This document shows positions 17,325-25,280 of a DNA stretch of 64,000 bases, piece by piece. Below the pieces are notes generated by a model, which worked only from the letters and a program-made list of their open reading frames with translations, did no database searches and was not told where the DNA came from. Origin of the DNA: V1-33 sp964523105 (GTDB lineage Bacteria; Verrucomicrobiota; Verrucomicrobiia; Verrucomicrobiales; V1-33); NCBI GenBank assembly GCA_964523105.1, contig CAZFZN010000032.1, positions 26,528 to 90,527 of the forward strand, written 5' to 3'. Each line of letters begins with the position of its first letter. The first letter of the stretch is position 1. Made by a program: the position numbers and the translations under genes.

Positions 17325-18365
17325 CTACACCTCCAACTCCGCCTTCGGCTTAAAGTGCTCCAGCAGCATCCGGATGATCTGGTCGCTCTTCACGCCGGCG
17401 GCTTCGGCATTGAACGTGGTCAAAATGCGATGCCTCAGCACGGGGAAGGCGCAGTGCTGCACGTCGCCGGTCGTAGCGTGGTAGCGGCCCTGCAAAATCG
17501 CGCGCGCCTTCGCCGCGGTGATTAAGAAGATGCCCGCGCGCGGGCCGGCGCCCCACTGGACCATCTCCTTCACAAACGACGGCGCTTCCTTTTCCTTCGG
17601 GCGCGTGGCGCGGACCAGACTGCTGGCGTATTCCACGACGTGATCGCCGACAGGCACACGGCGCACGATGTCCTGGAGTTCCATCACCGTTTTGCCATCG
17701 AGCAGCTTTTGCACATTCGCTTTGTGGGTGCCGGTCACCTGCTTGATGATCTGCTGCTCCTCGGCGTCGGTCGGATAGCCGACCATGATGTTGAACATGA
17801 AGCGGTCGAGCTGCGCCTCGGGCAGCGGGAAGGTGCCTTCCTGTTCGATGGGATTCTGCGTGGCCAGCACAAAGAACGGCTCCGGCAGGTCGTAGGTGTG
17901 TTCGCCCACCGTGACGTGACGTTCCTGCATCGCTTCCAGCAGGGCGGCCTGGGTCTTGGGCGGGGTGCGGTTGATTTCGTCGGCCAGCACCATGTTCGCA
18001 AAGACCGGCCCGTGAACGAAACGGAAGTTCCGTTTCCCCGTGGCCTGGTCAATTTCCAGAATGTCGGTGCCCGTGATGTCGGCAGGCATGAGGTCCGGCG
18101 TGAACTGGATGCGCTTGAAGCTCAGGTCGAGCACCTTGCTCAGCGTGGAAACCAGCAGCGTCTTGGCCAGGCCGGGCACGCCTTCGAGCAGCGCATGGCC
18201 GCGGCAAAATATGGCGATGAGCATTTGCTCCACCACATCCACCTGGCCCACGATGACCTGGCCAACCTGTTCCTTCATGCGGTGATACACCGCGTTCAAC
18301 TGCTGGACGATTTCGCGGTCATCCTTGTGGGCCGCAGGCTCGAGATTTACGATGCGTTCACTCAT
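17325..18365 (-). CDS. MoxR-family AAA+ ATPase
   Basis: 346 aa. Walker A EGVPGLAKTLL near residue 60, Walker B MVLADEINR near 125, sensor 1 VLATQNPIEQEGTFPLPEAQ near 165, and an arginine-rich C-terminal lid. This is the standard MoxR proper layout (AAA_3 plus AAA lid). MoxR ATPases remodel or activate VWA-domain proteins. The likely clients are the DUF58 and VWA proteins encoded just downstream. It is the first gene of the long minus-strand cluster, and the 174 bases before it contain no gene, so the promoter is probably there. I can see no convincing -35/-10 pair. Confidence 0.95.
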   Translation of the reverse strand: MSERIVNLEPAAHKDDREIVQQLNAVYHRMKEQVGQVIVGQVDVVEQMLIAIFCRGHALLEGVPGLAKTLLVSTLSKVLDLSFKRIQFTPDLMPADITGTDILEIDQATGKRNFRFVHGPVFANMVLADEINRTPPKTQAALLEAMQERHVTVGEHTYDLPEPFFVLATQNPIEQEGTFPLPEAQLDRFMFNIMVGYPTDAEEQQIIKQVTGTHKANVQKLLDGKTVMELQDIVRRVPVGDHVVEYASSLVRATRPKEKEAPSFVKEMVQWGAGPRAGIFLITAAKARAILQGRYHATTGDVQHCAFPVLRHRILTTFNAEAAGVKSDQIIRMLLEHFKPKAELEV

Positions 18366-18539
18366 GTAGAATTATTTGGAGGAGAAATGGGAATGATGGA
18401 GCGTAGCAGAGGCCATGCAACTACGCGAAGAGGCACGCAGGTTGTCGTTTTGTGGCAGGAGAAATTGCGGAAGCTGACAAGCATCGGTATTCCGCCTGGC
18501 GGCATCTCGGGCATTTACCTACGATCCCGGAACCATCGC

Positions 18540-18986
18540 TCATGCCGACAATAGCGCCCGCTCCAGCGCCGCGGGCAAATTCACTCCGCCGGTGCCGCCG
18601 AGTTCGCGGTCGATGTCCTCGAGCCGCTGAATGAGGTCGCGCACTTCGCTGCGCGCGTAGGGGCCGCCGGCGGCCTTGCAGAAATGTGTGCGGCAACCAA
18701 AGGGCCGGCCTTCGTAGATGCGGCACTTTCCGTTCTCCAGCAACGGACACGCGCCGTCCGGCGACAGCGGCATCTTCTTGCGCCCGGAAGCCCGCACCGC
18801 CTGTGCCGCCACCATCGCCTCGCCGCGGGTCAGGAAGGGCGTACGGCCCGTGAGTTTGAAATGACAGCACTCCGCGCGCCCAACACAGTCGCGATCCGGC
18901 GCGCGCTCGGCGAGTTCTTTGTAAATCGCCCGCACGCCGGCGAGCAAAGCCTGGCGGCGGTCGGGAGTGATGGGGCGAAGGCTCAT
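18540..18986 (-). CDS. YkgJ-family cysteine-cluster protein
   Basis: 148 aa. The N-terminal helix is followed by the YkgJ metal-binding cysteines: DCVGRAECCHFKLTG near residue 35, then CPLLENGKCRIYEGRPFGCR and HFC near 85-110. This is the CxxxxxCC...C...C...C...C pattern of the family (proposed Zn or Fe-S chelation). Function of the family is not established. Relatives are often in tRNA/rRNA modification or metalloenzyme contexts. It is monocistronic or last in the 26.4-18.5 kb run of minus-strand genes. Confidence 0.85.
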   Translation of the reverse strand: MSLRPITPDRRQALLAGVRAIYKELAERAPDRDCVGRAECCHFKLTGRTPFLTRGEAMVAAQAVRASGRKKMPLSPDGACPLLENGKCRIYEGRPFGCRTHFCKAAGGPYARSEVRDLIQRLEDIDRELGGTGGVNLPAALERALLSA

Positions 18987-19043
18987 TTATCGCTTCTTTA
19001 GATTCGGTGATCCAGCAGCGCGGCAAGAATAATCCTGATTCCC

Positions 19044-19901
19044 TCAACAAAAGGCCCGTCGCAGTTTGCCGCTCAGGAGCGGCAGTGGTCTGCGGCGGGT
19101 TTTTACGGATCGCGCCCCCGGTACCGCTTCGATTTCCCGCAGCCGAAGCAACTGTTCACTGGTGAGCCCGTCGAACGCCTCGTCCCCAAACGACATCCAC
19201 CGCCACGGCTGTAAATTTTGGAGAAGGCCCGCGATGGAATCGAGGTGCGTGAACGGCGCGAGGCACCATGTTGCCAGGTCCGCCCAAAGGCCGTGAAGCA
19301 GTCCTCTCCTCGTATCTCCAAACAGTCCCAGCAGTGCCTGATCCATGGGCTCATCGTCGAGCAACTGAAGTGATGCCTTTTCATCTGCAAACAACCGAAC
19401 CGCCGCCGCTTCGACCTCCAGCTCGCCACTCATCAGGGCAGCTATCAGCAGCTCCGCGAAGTAGGCCCATGTAGAATGCAGTTCACAGAGAAATCCTTTG
19501 TTCGCAGAGAATGCCGGCCGTGCATCGATTAACGCGAAGTTCAGAATCTCCAGTTGTTCTACGTCTTGGAGCACAAGGCTATCGAACAACAGCCGGCAGA
19601 GCACGCAGTCCATGATATCATCGTCCACCGCTTGTTCGTGAACAATTCCAAACAGTGCGACGGAACCGGTCAGAGACCGGAACCGACTGAAGCCCTCGTC
19701 AATCTCGTCTCCCCAAGTCGTCAGGCCGATGGTTTCGGAGACTTCGAAATCCCACTCCCCGGGGAACCGCCGCTGCTCGAGTATCTCGGTCCACTTGGAG
19801 ACGTAACCAGCGGAGCCTGGATCGCTGGGCACCCACCTTTCGATCAGCGAACGAGTGACGTTGCGGCAGGCACGCTCAAAAAGCCGGGTCAGCGCATCCA
19901 T
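19044..19901 (-). CDS. Uncharacterised acidic protein
   Basis: 285 aa, not recognised. It is soluble, acidic and mostly helical, with many Trp and Leu residues and no signal peptide or transmembrane helix. Features are WDFEVSETIGLTTWGDEIDEG near residue 50 and VDDDIMDCVLCRLLFDS near 90, then helical repeats to the basic C-terminus. It starts nine bases after the stop of the beta-helix protein gene. Codon use is slightly less GC-rich than its neighbours, which could mean later acquisition. No function can be proposed from the sequence. Confidence 0.7.
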   Translation of the reverse strand: MDALTRLFERACRNVTRSLIERWVPSDPGSAGYVSKWTEILEQRRFPGEWDFEVSETIGLTTWGDEIDEGFSRFRSLTGSVALFGIVHEQAVDDDIMDCVLCRLLFDSLVLQDVEQLEILNFALIDARPAFSANKGFLCELHSTWAYFAELLIAALMSGELEVEAAAVRLFADEKASLQLLDDEPMDQALLGLFGDTRRGLLHGLWADLATWCLAPFTHLDSIAGLLQNLQPWRWMSFGDEAFDGLTSEQLLRLREIEAVPGARSVKTRRRPLPLLSGKLRRAFC

Positions 19902-19910
19902 TCCGGTTAG

Positions 19911-20603
19911 TCATATGATCCCCCGCCGCTCCACGATCTCCTGCTCCTGGCGCAGCTTGACCACGCGATCCGCTGGCAGGACTCCGCGCCAGACGGTACC
20001 GGGATAAAGCACACTGCGGCGGCCAATGAGGCTGCCCGGATTGAGCACCGCGCGCGCGCCGATATCGGCGTGGTCGCCGATGATGGCGCCGAATTTAGGC
20101 AGGCCGGTTTCGATGCGGCCGGCGACGGGATCCATGACCGGCACGGCGCCGCCGTCGTGACGCCAGTTGCAGAGGATGGCTCCTGCGCCGAGGTGCGATT
20201 TGTAGCCGAGGATGGAATCGCCCACGTAATTCCAGTGCGGCACTTCGGCGCGGTCGAAGACGATGCAGTTTTTGAATTCGCTCGTGTTGCCGGCGATGAC
20301 GCCGTTTCCGAGCACGACGTTTTCGCGAATGTAACAGCCGGGCGCGATGACGCAGTCCTCGCCGATCCATGCCGGCCCCATGATTACCGCACCCGGCGCG
20401 ACTTTCGTCCCGCGGCCAATATGCACGCGCTCGCCGATGAAGGCATGGCCCTGAAGCACACCTTCATTGCCGGGTCGCAGATTCTCCGCCAGCCAGGGCG
20501 CGATCTTTGGAATCGCCTCCCACACTTCACCCACGCCGTCGAACAGCGCTGCGGCCTGGGTTTTGCTCAGGTCAAGATAGGCGGAGACAGGATGGAGAGG
20601 CAT
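19911..20603 (-). CDS. Left-handed beta-helix (GlmU C-terminal-like) protein
   Basis: 230 aa. After an N-terminal helical part, residues ~45-215 are hexapeptide repeats: AFIGERVHIGRGTKVAPGAV, AWIGEDCVIAPGCYIRENVV, ADIGARAVLNPGSLIGRRSV. The loop GNTSEFKNCIVFDRAEVPHW matches the acetyltransferase half of GlmU-like and UDP-GlcNAc diphosphorylase-like proteins. There is no nucleotidyltransferase domain, so it is probably a free-standing sugar-nucleotide acyltransferase. The catalytic His of GlmU cannot be assigned with certainty. It follows frr across an AT-rich inverted repeat. Confidence 0.8.
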   Translation of the reverse strand: MPLHPVSAYLDLSKTQAAALFDGVGEVWEAIPKIAPWLAENLRPGNEGVLQGHAFIGERVHIGRGTKVAPGAVIMGPAWIGEDCVIAPGCYIRENVVLGNGVIAGNTSEFKNCIVFDRAEVPHWNYVGDSILGYKSHLGAGAILCNWRHDGGAVPVMDPVAGRIETGLPKFGAIIGDHADIGARAVLNPGSLIGRRSVLYPGTVWRGVLPADRVVKLRQEQEIVERRGII

Positions 20604-20604
20604 C

Positions 20605-20701
20605 GGATTTAAGATTTTAGAGGTGAGATTTAAGATGCGTGGGTTCTTCGGATCCAGTCTGGCTCCAAAATCTTAAATCTTAAATCTCAAATCCTAAATC
20701 C
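20605..20701. repeat. AT-rich inverted repeat between frr and beta-helix gene
   Basis: 20605-20636 (GATTTAAGATTTTAGAGGTG...) and 20666-20701 are imperfect inverted copies of one another with a ~29-base loop, so the transcript could form an AU-rich hairpin. The unit ATTTAAGAT also occurs at 16067-16098. It may act as an mRNA-stability or attenuation structure. It has no T-run of a classical terminator. Confidence 0.65.
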
Positions 20702-20703
20702 AC

Positions 20704-21270
20704 TCACACCGTCATGATCTCCTGCTCCTTCTTCACCACGTGGACATCGATTTCCTTGGTGTACTTGTCGGTGAGCTTTTGAATCTCAGTCTCCAGCCGC
20801 TCCTGATCGTCCTCAGTGATCGCTCCCTCCTTCTGTGCTTTCTTCACGGCCTCCATGCCGTCGCGGCGCTGGGCGCGGATGCGCACTTTGCCCTCCTCGC
20901 CCATGCCTTTGACGCGCTTGGCCATTTCCGCGCGGCGCTCCTTGTTCATTTCCGGGATCGGCAGGCGAATGGCATTGCCGTCCACGGCGGGATTGATGCC
21001 GATGTTCGCTTCCTTCAATCCGCGCTCGATGTCCTTCACCGTGCCGGGGTCGAACGGTTTGACATAGATGAGGCGCGGCTCCGGAGTGCTGATCATCGCG
21101 AGCTGCTTGAGCTGCATGTTGCTGCCATAACTCGGCACATGAATCGAAATGCCTTCGACGAGGCTGGGGCTGGCTTTGCCGGTGCGCACGGTGCTGAACT
21201 CATGCAGCGTGTACTCGCACGCCTTTTGCATGTGTTCGTCGAGTTCGAGGAGAAACATTTCGGTGTCCAT
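20704..21270 (-). CDS. frr: Ribosome recycling factor
   Basis: 188 aa, full family length (~185). It has the three-helix-bundle signatures STVRTGKASPSLVEGI, PEPRLIYVKPFDPGTVKDIE and PIPEMNKERRAEMAKRVKG, and the C-terminal DKYTKEIDVHVVKKEQEI. With EF-G it splits post-termination ribosomes. pyrH lies immediately upstream on the same strand (59-base spacer with an AAAGGATGAA repeat). The pyrH-frr order is conserved in most bacteria. It is probably constitutive. Confidence 0.97.
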   Translation of the reverse strand: MDTEMFLLELDEHMQKACEYTLHEFSTVRTGKASPSLVEGISIHVPSYGSNMQLKQLAMISTPEPRLIYVKPFDPGTVKDIERGLKEANIGINPAVDGNAIRLPIPEMNKERRAEMAKRVKGMGEEGKVRIRAQRRDGMEAVKKAQKEGAITEDDQERLETEIQKLTDKYTKEIDVHVVKKEQEIMTV

Positions 21271-21275
21271 GTGGT

Positions 21276-21301
21276 GAAAGGATGAAGGCTAAAGGATGAA
21301 A
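21276..21301. repeat. AAAGGATGAA repeat
   Basis: GAAAGGATGAAGGCTAAAGGATGAAA lies upstream of frr, written on the plus strand. The same words recur at 25164-25199 and, inverted, at 25249-25280. Confidence 0.6.
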
Positions 21302-21329
21302 CTTTGCAGCGCGGATTCCAAATTAATTC

Positions 21330-22109
21330 TCACGCGACCGTCGCCAGCTCATTGGGCAGCGTGGCAGCGTCGCTCACCAGGGTGCCGATGGGTTCGCCGC
21401 TCAATGCGCGGCGGATGTTGTCGGGCTGATGCATGTCGAAAACGATGATCGGCTTGTGGTTGTCCATGCAGAGACTGAACGCCGTGGAATCCATCACCTT
21501 CAACTGCCGCGCGAGCGCCTCCCGGAAATGCACCTGCTCGAACCGGCGCGCCTGCGGATTCTTCTTGGGATCGCTGTCGTAGATGCCGTCCACTTTCGTG
21601 GCTTTCAAAATGACATCCGCGTTGATCTCACTGGCGCGCAGGGCGGCGGTGGTATCGGTGGAGAAATAAGGATTGCCGGTACCGGCGGCGAAAATCACCA
21701 CGCGGCCCAGTTCCAGATGGCGGATGGCCACGCGCCGGATGAACGGCTCGGCCACGGCCTCCAGCTTCAGCGCGCTCATCACGCGGGTCGGCACTTCGAT
21801 AGCCTCGAGCATTGATTGAATCGCCAGCGAATTCATGATCGTCGCCAGCATGCCCATGTAGTCCGCGGTGGTGCGCTCCATGCCCTTGTTGCTCGCCGTC
21901 AGCCCGCGCCAGAAATTGCCGCCGCCGACCACGATGCCGATCTCCAGCCCGGTTTGGTGCGCGGCTTTGATCTGCTGCGCGATGTCCTCGACGATGGGCG
22001 GCGAAATGTTCTCCATGCTGCCGTCCTCGCGCAGCGCCTCCCCTGACAATTTGAGCAGCACCCTTTTCCAGGGCTTGCGGAGGGAGGAGGATCCGGAGGA
22101 TTCTGACAT
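21330..22109 (-). CDS. pyrH: UMP kinase
   Basis: 259 aa from the ATG at 22109 (MSESSGSSSLRKPWKRVLLK). The frame is open further upstream but that part is not conserved. It has the amino-acid-kinase fold with KRVLLKLSGEAL at the phosphate-binding start, IGIVVGGGNFWRG, the UMP-binding TADYMGMLATIMN, and GTGNPYFSTDTTAALRA. It phosphorylates UMP to UDP, and bacterial enzymes are hexameric and UTP-inhibited. The N-terminal Ser-rich extension of ~15 residues is slightly longer than usual. It sits between the methyltransferase gene and frr. Confidence 0.96.
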   Translation of the reverse strand: MSESSGSSSLRKPWKRVLLKLSGEALREDGSMENISPPIVEDIAQQIKAAHQTGLEIGIVVGGGNFWRGLTASNKGMERTTADYMGMLATIMNSLAIQSMLEAIEVPTRVMSALKLEAVAEPFIRRVAIRHLELGRVVIFAAGTGNPYFSTDTTAALRASEINADVILKATKVDGIYDSDPKKNPQARRFEQVHFREALARQLKVMDSTAFSLCMDNHKPIIVFDMHQPDNIRRALSGEPIGTLVSDAATLPNELATVA

Positions 22110-22195
22110 AAAGGCGGCGCGGGCTGCGCGAGAGAACAGGGAACGCCGCGGCGCGCAAAGGAAAACTCCACTCGCCTGCAGGTTCACCTGCAAGG

Positions 22196-22954
22196 CTATG
22201 GCCCGGCCTTGTGGAGCACCCACTTGTCCGCGTTGAAGGTGATCTTCCGGCCCTCTTCGCGGGCGAACCGCTCCACGGCGAGCCGCACGCCGTCCCACGA
22301 CCAGTCGTCGCCGAACAGCAGCCCCTTTTCATCCGCCACCTCCCACCAGCTGCACAAATCCTGATAGACATCCTCCTCCTCGTGACTGGCGTCCACGTAG
22401 ATCAGATCCGCGGTCAGTCCGAACCGCCGGAACCACAGCGCCGCCGTGGCGGAGGTCTGCGGAAAGGGGGTGATGCGGTCCTGGTGCCCCTGATGACAGA
22501 CGTTGGCGAGAAACTGATAGTAAACCGTGGGATAACCGTGTTTGAGCGCGAGGCTGCCAAAGCGCTGCGGGTCGCTCTGGTCCGTCCAGAACTCGAGCGC
22601 CCCCAGCCAGGTGTCGATGCACACGATCTGCGTGCCCAGTCCCAGATCCCGGCAGGCGGCGGCCATTTCAATGGCGGAAGCCCCCTTCCACGTGCCGACT
22701 TCGACAATGAGGCGGGGTTTGTGTGCCTCGATCAGGTCACGGAAAGCCGGTGACTGTCCACCCCAGCCGTGCGCGTCGAACGGCAGCGTTTTCCAGTCGA
22801 AGCCCGCGTACGGATCTTCGCGGTGGAGCAGCCGCCGGATGTCCGCGCCGGCGACAGCCTCCCCGGCCGGACCGGCACTGCGGCGCGGTGCGGTCCGGAT
22901 TTTTTTGATGCTGTAGCCGGCTTTGTAGAGCAGCGATTTGAGCAGCGACTTCAT
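22196..22954 (-). CDS. Class I SAM-dependent methyltransferase (CmcI-like)
   Basis: 252 aa from the ATG at 22954 (MKSLLKSLLYKAGYSIKKIR). A basic N-terminal helix is followed by the Rossmann fold: motif I LIVEVGTWKGASAIEMA near residue 85, then QIVCIDTWLGA, ADLIYVDASHEEEDVYQDL and GLLFGDDWSWDGV. This is the arrangement of the CmcI/Methyltransf_24 type that acts on sugars or small molecules. The N-terminal KxGYxIxK motif is typical of glycosyl-assembly methyltransferases. The substrate is unknown. It starts 19 bases after the transglutaminase gene and is followed by pyrH. Confidence 0.85.
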   Translation of the reverse strand: MKSLLKSLLYKAGYSIKKIRTAPRRSAGPAGEAVAGADIRRLLHREDPYAGFDWKTLPFDAHGWGGQSPAFRDLIEAHKPRLIVEVGTWKGASAIEMAAACRDLGLGTQIVCIDTWLGALEFWTDQSDPQRFGSLALKHGYPTVYYQFLANVCHQGHQDRITPFPQTSATAALWFRRFGLTADLIYVDASHEEEDVYQDLCSWWEVADEKGLLFGDDWSWDGVRLAVERFAREEGRKITFNADKWVLHKAGP

Positions 22955-22973
22955 GAGGAGAATCGGAAAGCGT

Positions 22974-25160
22974 TCAGTTTTGGTCAGTCTGCCTGAGCCG
23001 CTGTTCCGCGGCCCGCGCAACGGCGAGGTAAGCCTCCTCCTGCGCCGCATCGCACCGGGCGTCCGCATAGCGGCGGGCATAATGATAGGCCAGCATGGGG
23101 TCGAACTCGCCGCCGGCAAGACCGCGCCGGCGCACGGCGGCGAGGTATTCGCGCGGCGTGCTGCCCTGACGCCGCGGCAGCCCGGCCTCCCGGAACACAC
23201 GCAGGAACTCCGCATAATACAGCGGCTGTTGTTCATCCTCCGCGAAAGCATCCGGAGTCTCCCCGGCCTCCCGCTCCCTCCGCCACATCATCCGGAGCAG
23301 AAAATACAGCACCGCCGCCACGGCGAGCCATGTGAGAACCTGCTTCGCCCGCTCCATCGGATCCATCGCGGCGATTTTGGTCAGGGTGTCGTTCCACCAT
23401 GCGCTGAGGGAAAACTCCTCCGGCTGCTCCGTTTTCCCCTCGTCCGGCTGTTTCTCATTCTGTTCCGCGAACTGTTTCTCATCGAAGGCCGGCTTCGCCG
23501 GCTCCTGATCTCCTCCGATGCGCCCGATGTTTCCCGGCGGCGTGAAGTCGCAGATCGTCCAGCCGCGGCCCTCGACGTACATCTCCGTCCACGCGTGCGC
23601 CGATTCGTCAGTGAAAATGAAGACACCGCTTTCCGCATCGAAGTTTTTGCCGGCATAGCCGTAGGCGATGCGCGTCGGCACGCCGTAATACCGCAGCATC
23701 AGGGCCGCCGCCGTGGCGTAGAAATCGCAGAATCCGCGGCGCTCCACCGTGAGAAAATTATCCAGCGGCGCCATGCCGTTGCCGCCTTTGACGACGGTGC
23801 TGTACTGGATCTCCCGGGCGAACCACGCCTGCATCGCCTCCACCCGCTGCACCAGCGGCACAGCCCGTTCCGGATTGAGGCTGGCTTCGCTGTGCACGAG
23901 GTCCATGACGGCACGGTTGTCAGGCGTGGCTGACTGCGCGGGATTGCCGGTGTTCCCCGCCCTGAGCGCGCCGCGATCCGGCAGCGTCTCCCAGTTCACC
24001 GGCGTCGAGACGGCATCATAGCGAATGGCGCCGGAGGTTTGCATCTGGTGGGCATCGCCTGGCAGGACATACACCCGCGGCAGGTGCAGCGCCGTCACAT
24101 TCTGCAGCGCCGGCAGCGTGTAGCCGTCGGCATTTTCAAGGAAAACGGTGTGCGGAACGGCGGCCGCGCCGGCCTGACTGAATGTGATGACCCCGTCCGC
24201 GGTGCCGTCGGCGGCGTCGCTGATCCACTGACCTCCCTGCACGGACGGCGACCACACGCCGTCCCGCCAGTAATCCAGCGTGTGGCTGCGCACATACACG
24301 GTCCGTTCCGCCAGTTTCGCCGCCGCGGCGGAACTGTGAGGGCGAAGATAGAGCACGGTCTCGCCCGTGGCCCGGAGATCCGCCTGCTCCGGCAGCCGGT
24401 GTTGTCCGGTGACCGCGGAGGAATCGAGCCCCGGCCGCTGCGCAGGACCGCTGTCCGCCGGAGCGGATTCCGGTTTCTGCTCATGCGGCGGACGCTGGGC
24501 CGGGGTGTCCGCTTTCAGTTTCCACCGCGGTGAGATTTCGCAGAGCTTCTCCGCCGCGGCCGGCAGCACGCCGCTGAAAACCGCGGCGATAGCCGCCAGC
24601 ACCGCCGACAGCAATACGATGCGCCGCACCCGCGCGCCCGGAGAAACACCGCCGGCACGCCGCCCGGGTTTCAAACGAGTCACGCGCGCCAGTTCCCACG
24701 CCGGAATCGCCAGCACCAGCACCAGCAGCGCCAGCGGACCGGTGATCCACGAACTGACATTCCCCGCTCCGCGCAGCAGCACGAACACCAGGCCCATCGC
24801 CGAATAAAATGCCACGGTGAACACCAGGCCGCGCATCCTCACATTCTGCGGCGCCGGATCCCTGCCGAGTGCAATTTCCCAAAAGCACTGCGTCGCCGCC
24901 AGCAGGTGCGGCAGCGCAAGGAAACACAGCAGCGTCGGCAACAGCGATGCCTTATAATACAGCGGCCCCGCCACCGCGATCAGCCCCGCCGCGAGCGCCC
25001 GCACCAGTTCACCCCACGCGGCGCCCTGTTTCCAGACGGCGGCGTAAAACAGCAGCCCGCAGGTCACCGCCGCGAGCAGAAACGGATTTCCGGAAACCAG
25101 CCACGCCAGCGCGCCCTCAATCGCGAGGAAGGCGGCGAAGATGACGAGAGAGGGGCGCAT
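22974..25160 (-). CDS. Transglutaminase-domain membrane protein (TgpA-like)
   Basis: 728 aa. Six or seven N-terminal helices (to ~200), a periplasmic Pro-rich linker, and a transglutaminase core near 480-560: catalytic Cys in RGFCDFYATAAALMLRYYGV, His in ESAHAWTEMYVEGRGW, Asp in CDFTPPG. A further helix near 620 and a cytoplasmic DUF4129-like tail follow. This is the TgpA layout, and TgpA is essential in Pseudomonas. The substrate is unknown. It is encoded 96 bases downstream of a DUF58 gene, the usual partner. A MoxR gene, which normally completes the trio, is absent from this spot. The nearest is at 17.3 kb. Confidence 0.9.
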   Translation of the reverse strand: MRPSLVIFAAFLAIEGALAWLVSGNPFLLAAVTCGLLFYAAVWKQGAAWGELVRALAAGLIAVAGPLYYKASLLPTLLCFLALPHLLAATQCFWEIALGRDPAPQNVRMRGLVFTVAFYSAMGLVFVLLRGAGNVSSWITGPLALLVLVLAIPAWELARVTRLKPGRRAGGVSPGARVRRIVLLSAVLAAIAAVFSGVLPAAAEKLCEISPRWKLKADTPAQRPPHEQKPESAPADSGPAQRPGLDSSAVTGQHRLPEQADLRATGETVLYLRPHSSAAAAKLAERTVYVRSHTLDYWRDGVWSPSVQGGQWISDAADGTADGVITFSQAGAAAVPHTVFLENADGYTLPALQNVTALHLPRVYVLPGDAHQMQTSGAIRYDAVSTPVNWETLPDRGALRAGNTGNPAQSATPDNRAVMDLVHSEASLNPERAVPLVQRVEAMQAWFAREIQYSTVVKGGNGMAPLDNFLTVERRGFCDFYATAAALMLRYYGVPTRIAYGYAGKNFDAESGVFIFTDESAHAWTEMYVEGRGWTICDFTPPGNIGRIGGDQEPAKPAFDEKQFAEQNEKQPDEGKTEQPEEFSLSAWWNDTLTKIAAMDPMERAKQVLTWLAVAAVLYFLLRMMWRREREAGETPDAFAEDEQQPLYYAEFLRVFREAGLPRRQGSTPREYLAAVRRRGLAGGEFDPMLAYHYARRYADARCDAAQEEAYLAVARAAEQRLRQTDQN

Positions 25161-25163
25161 GGC

Positions 25164-25280
25164 GGAAAGGATGAAAGATGAAGGCTAAAGGATGAAAGCA
25201 GTGCGGTGATTGGAACTAAGGCGCTAATTGGATTTGAGAGTTTGAGTTTTCATCCTTCAGACTTCAGCCTTCATACTTCT
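25164..25280. repeat. GATGAAGGCT inverted repeat at the DUF58-transglutaminase junction
   Basis: 25164-25199 contains GGATGAAAGATGAAGGCTAA, and 25249-25280 holds TTTCATCCTTCAGACTTCAG and GCCTTCATACTTC, its inverted counterpart. The last codons and stop of the DUF58 gene (25257) lie inside the right arm. Design is the same as at 20605-20701 but the sequence differs. Confidence 0.6.
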
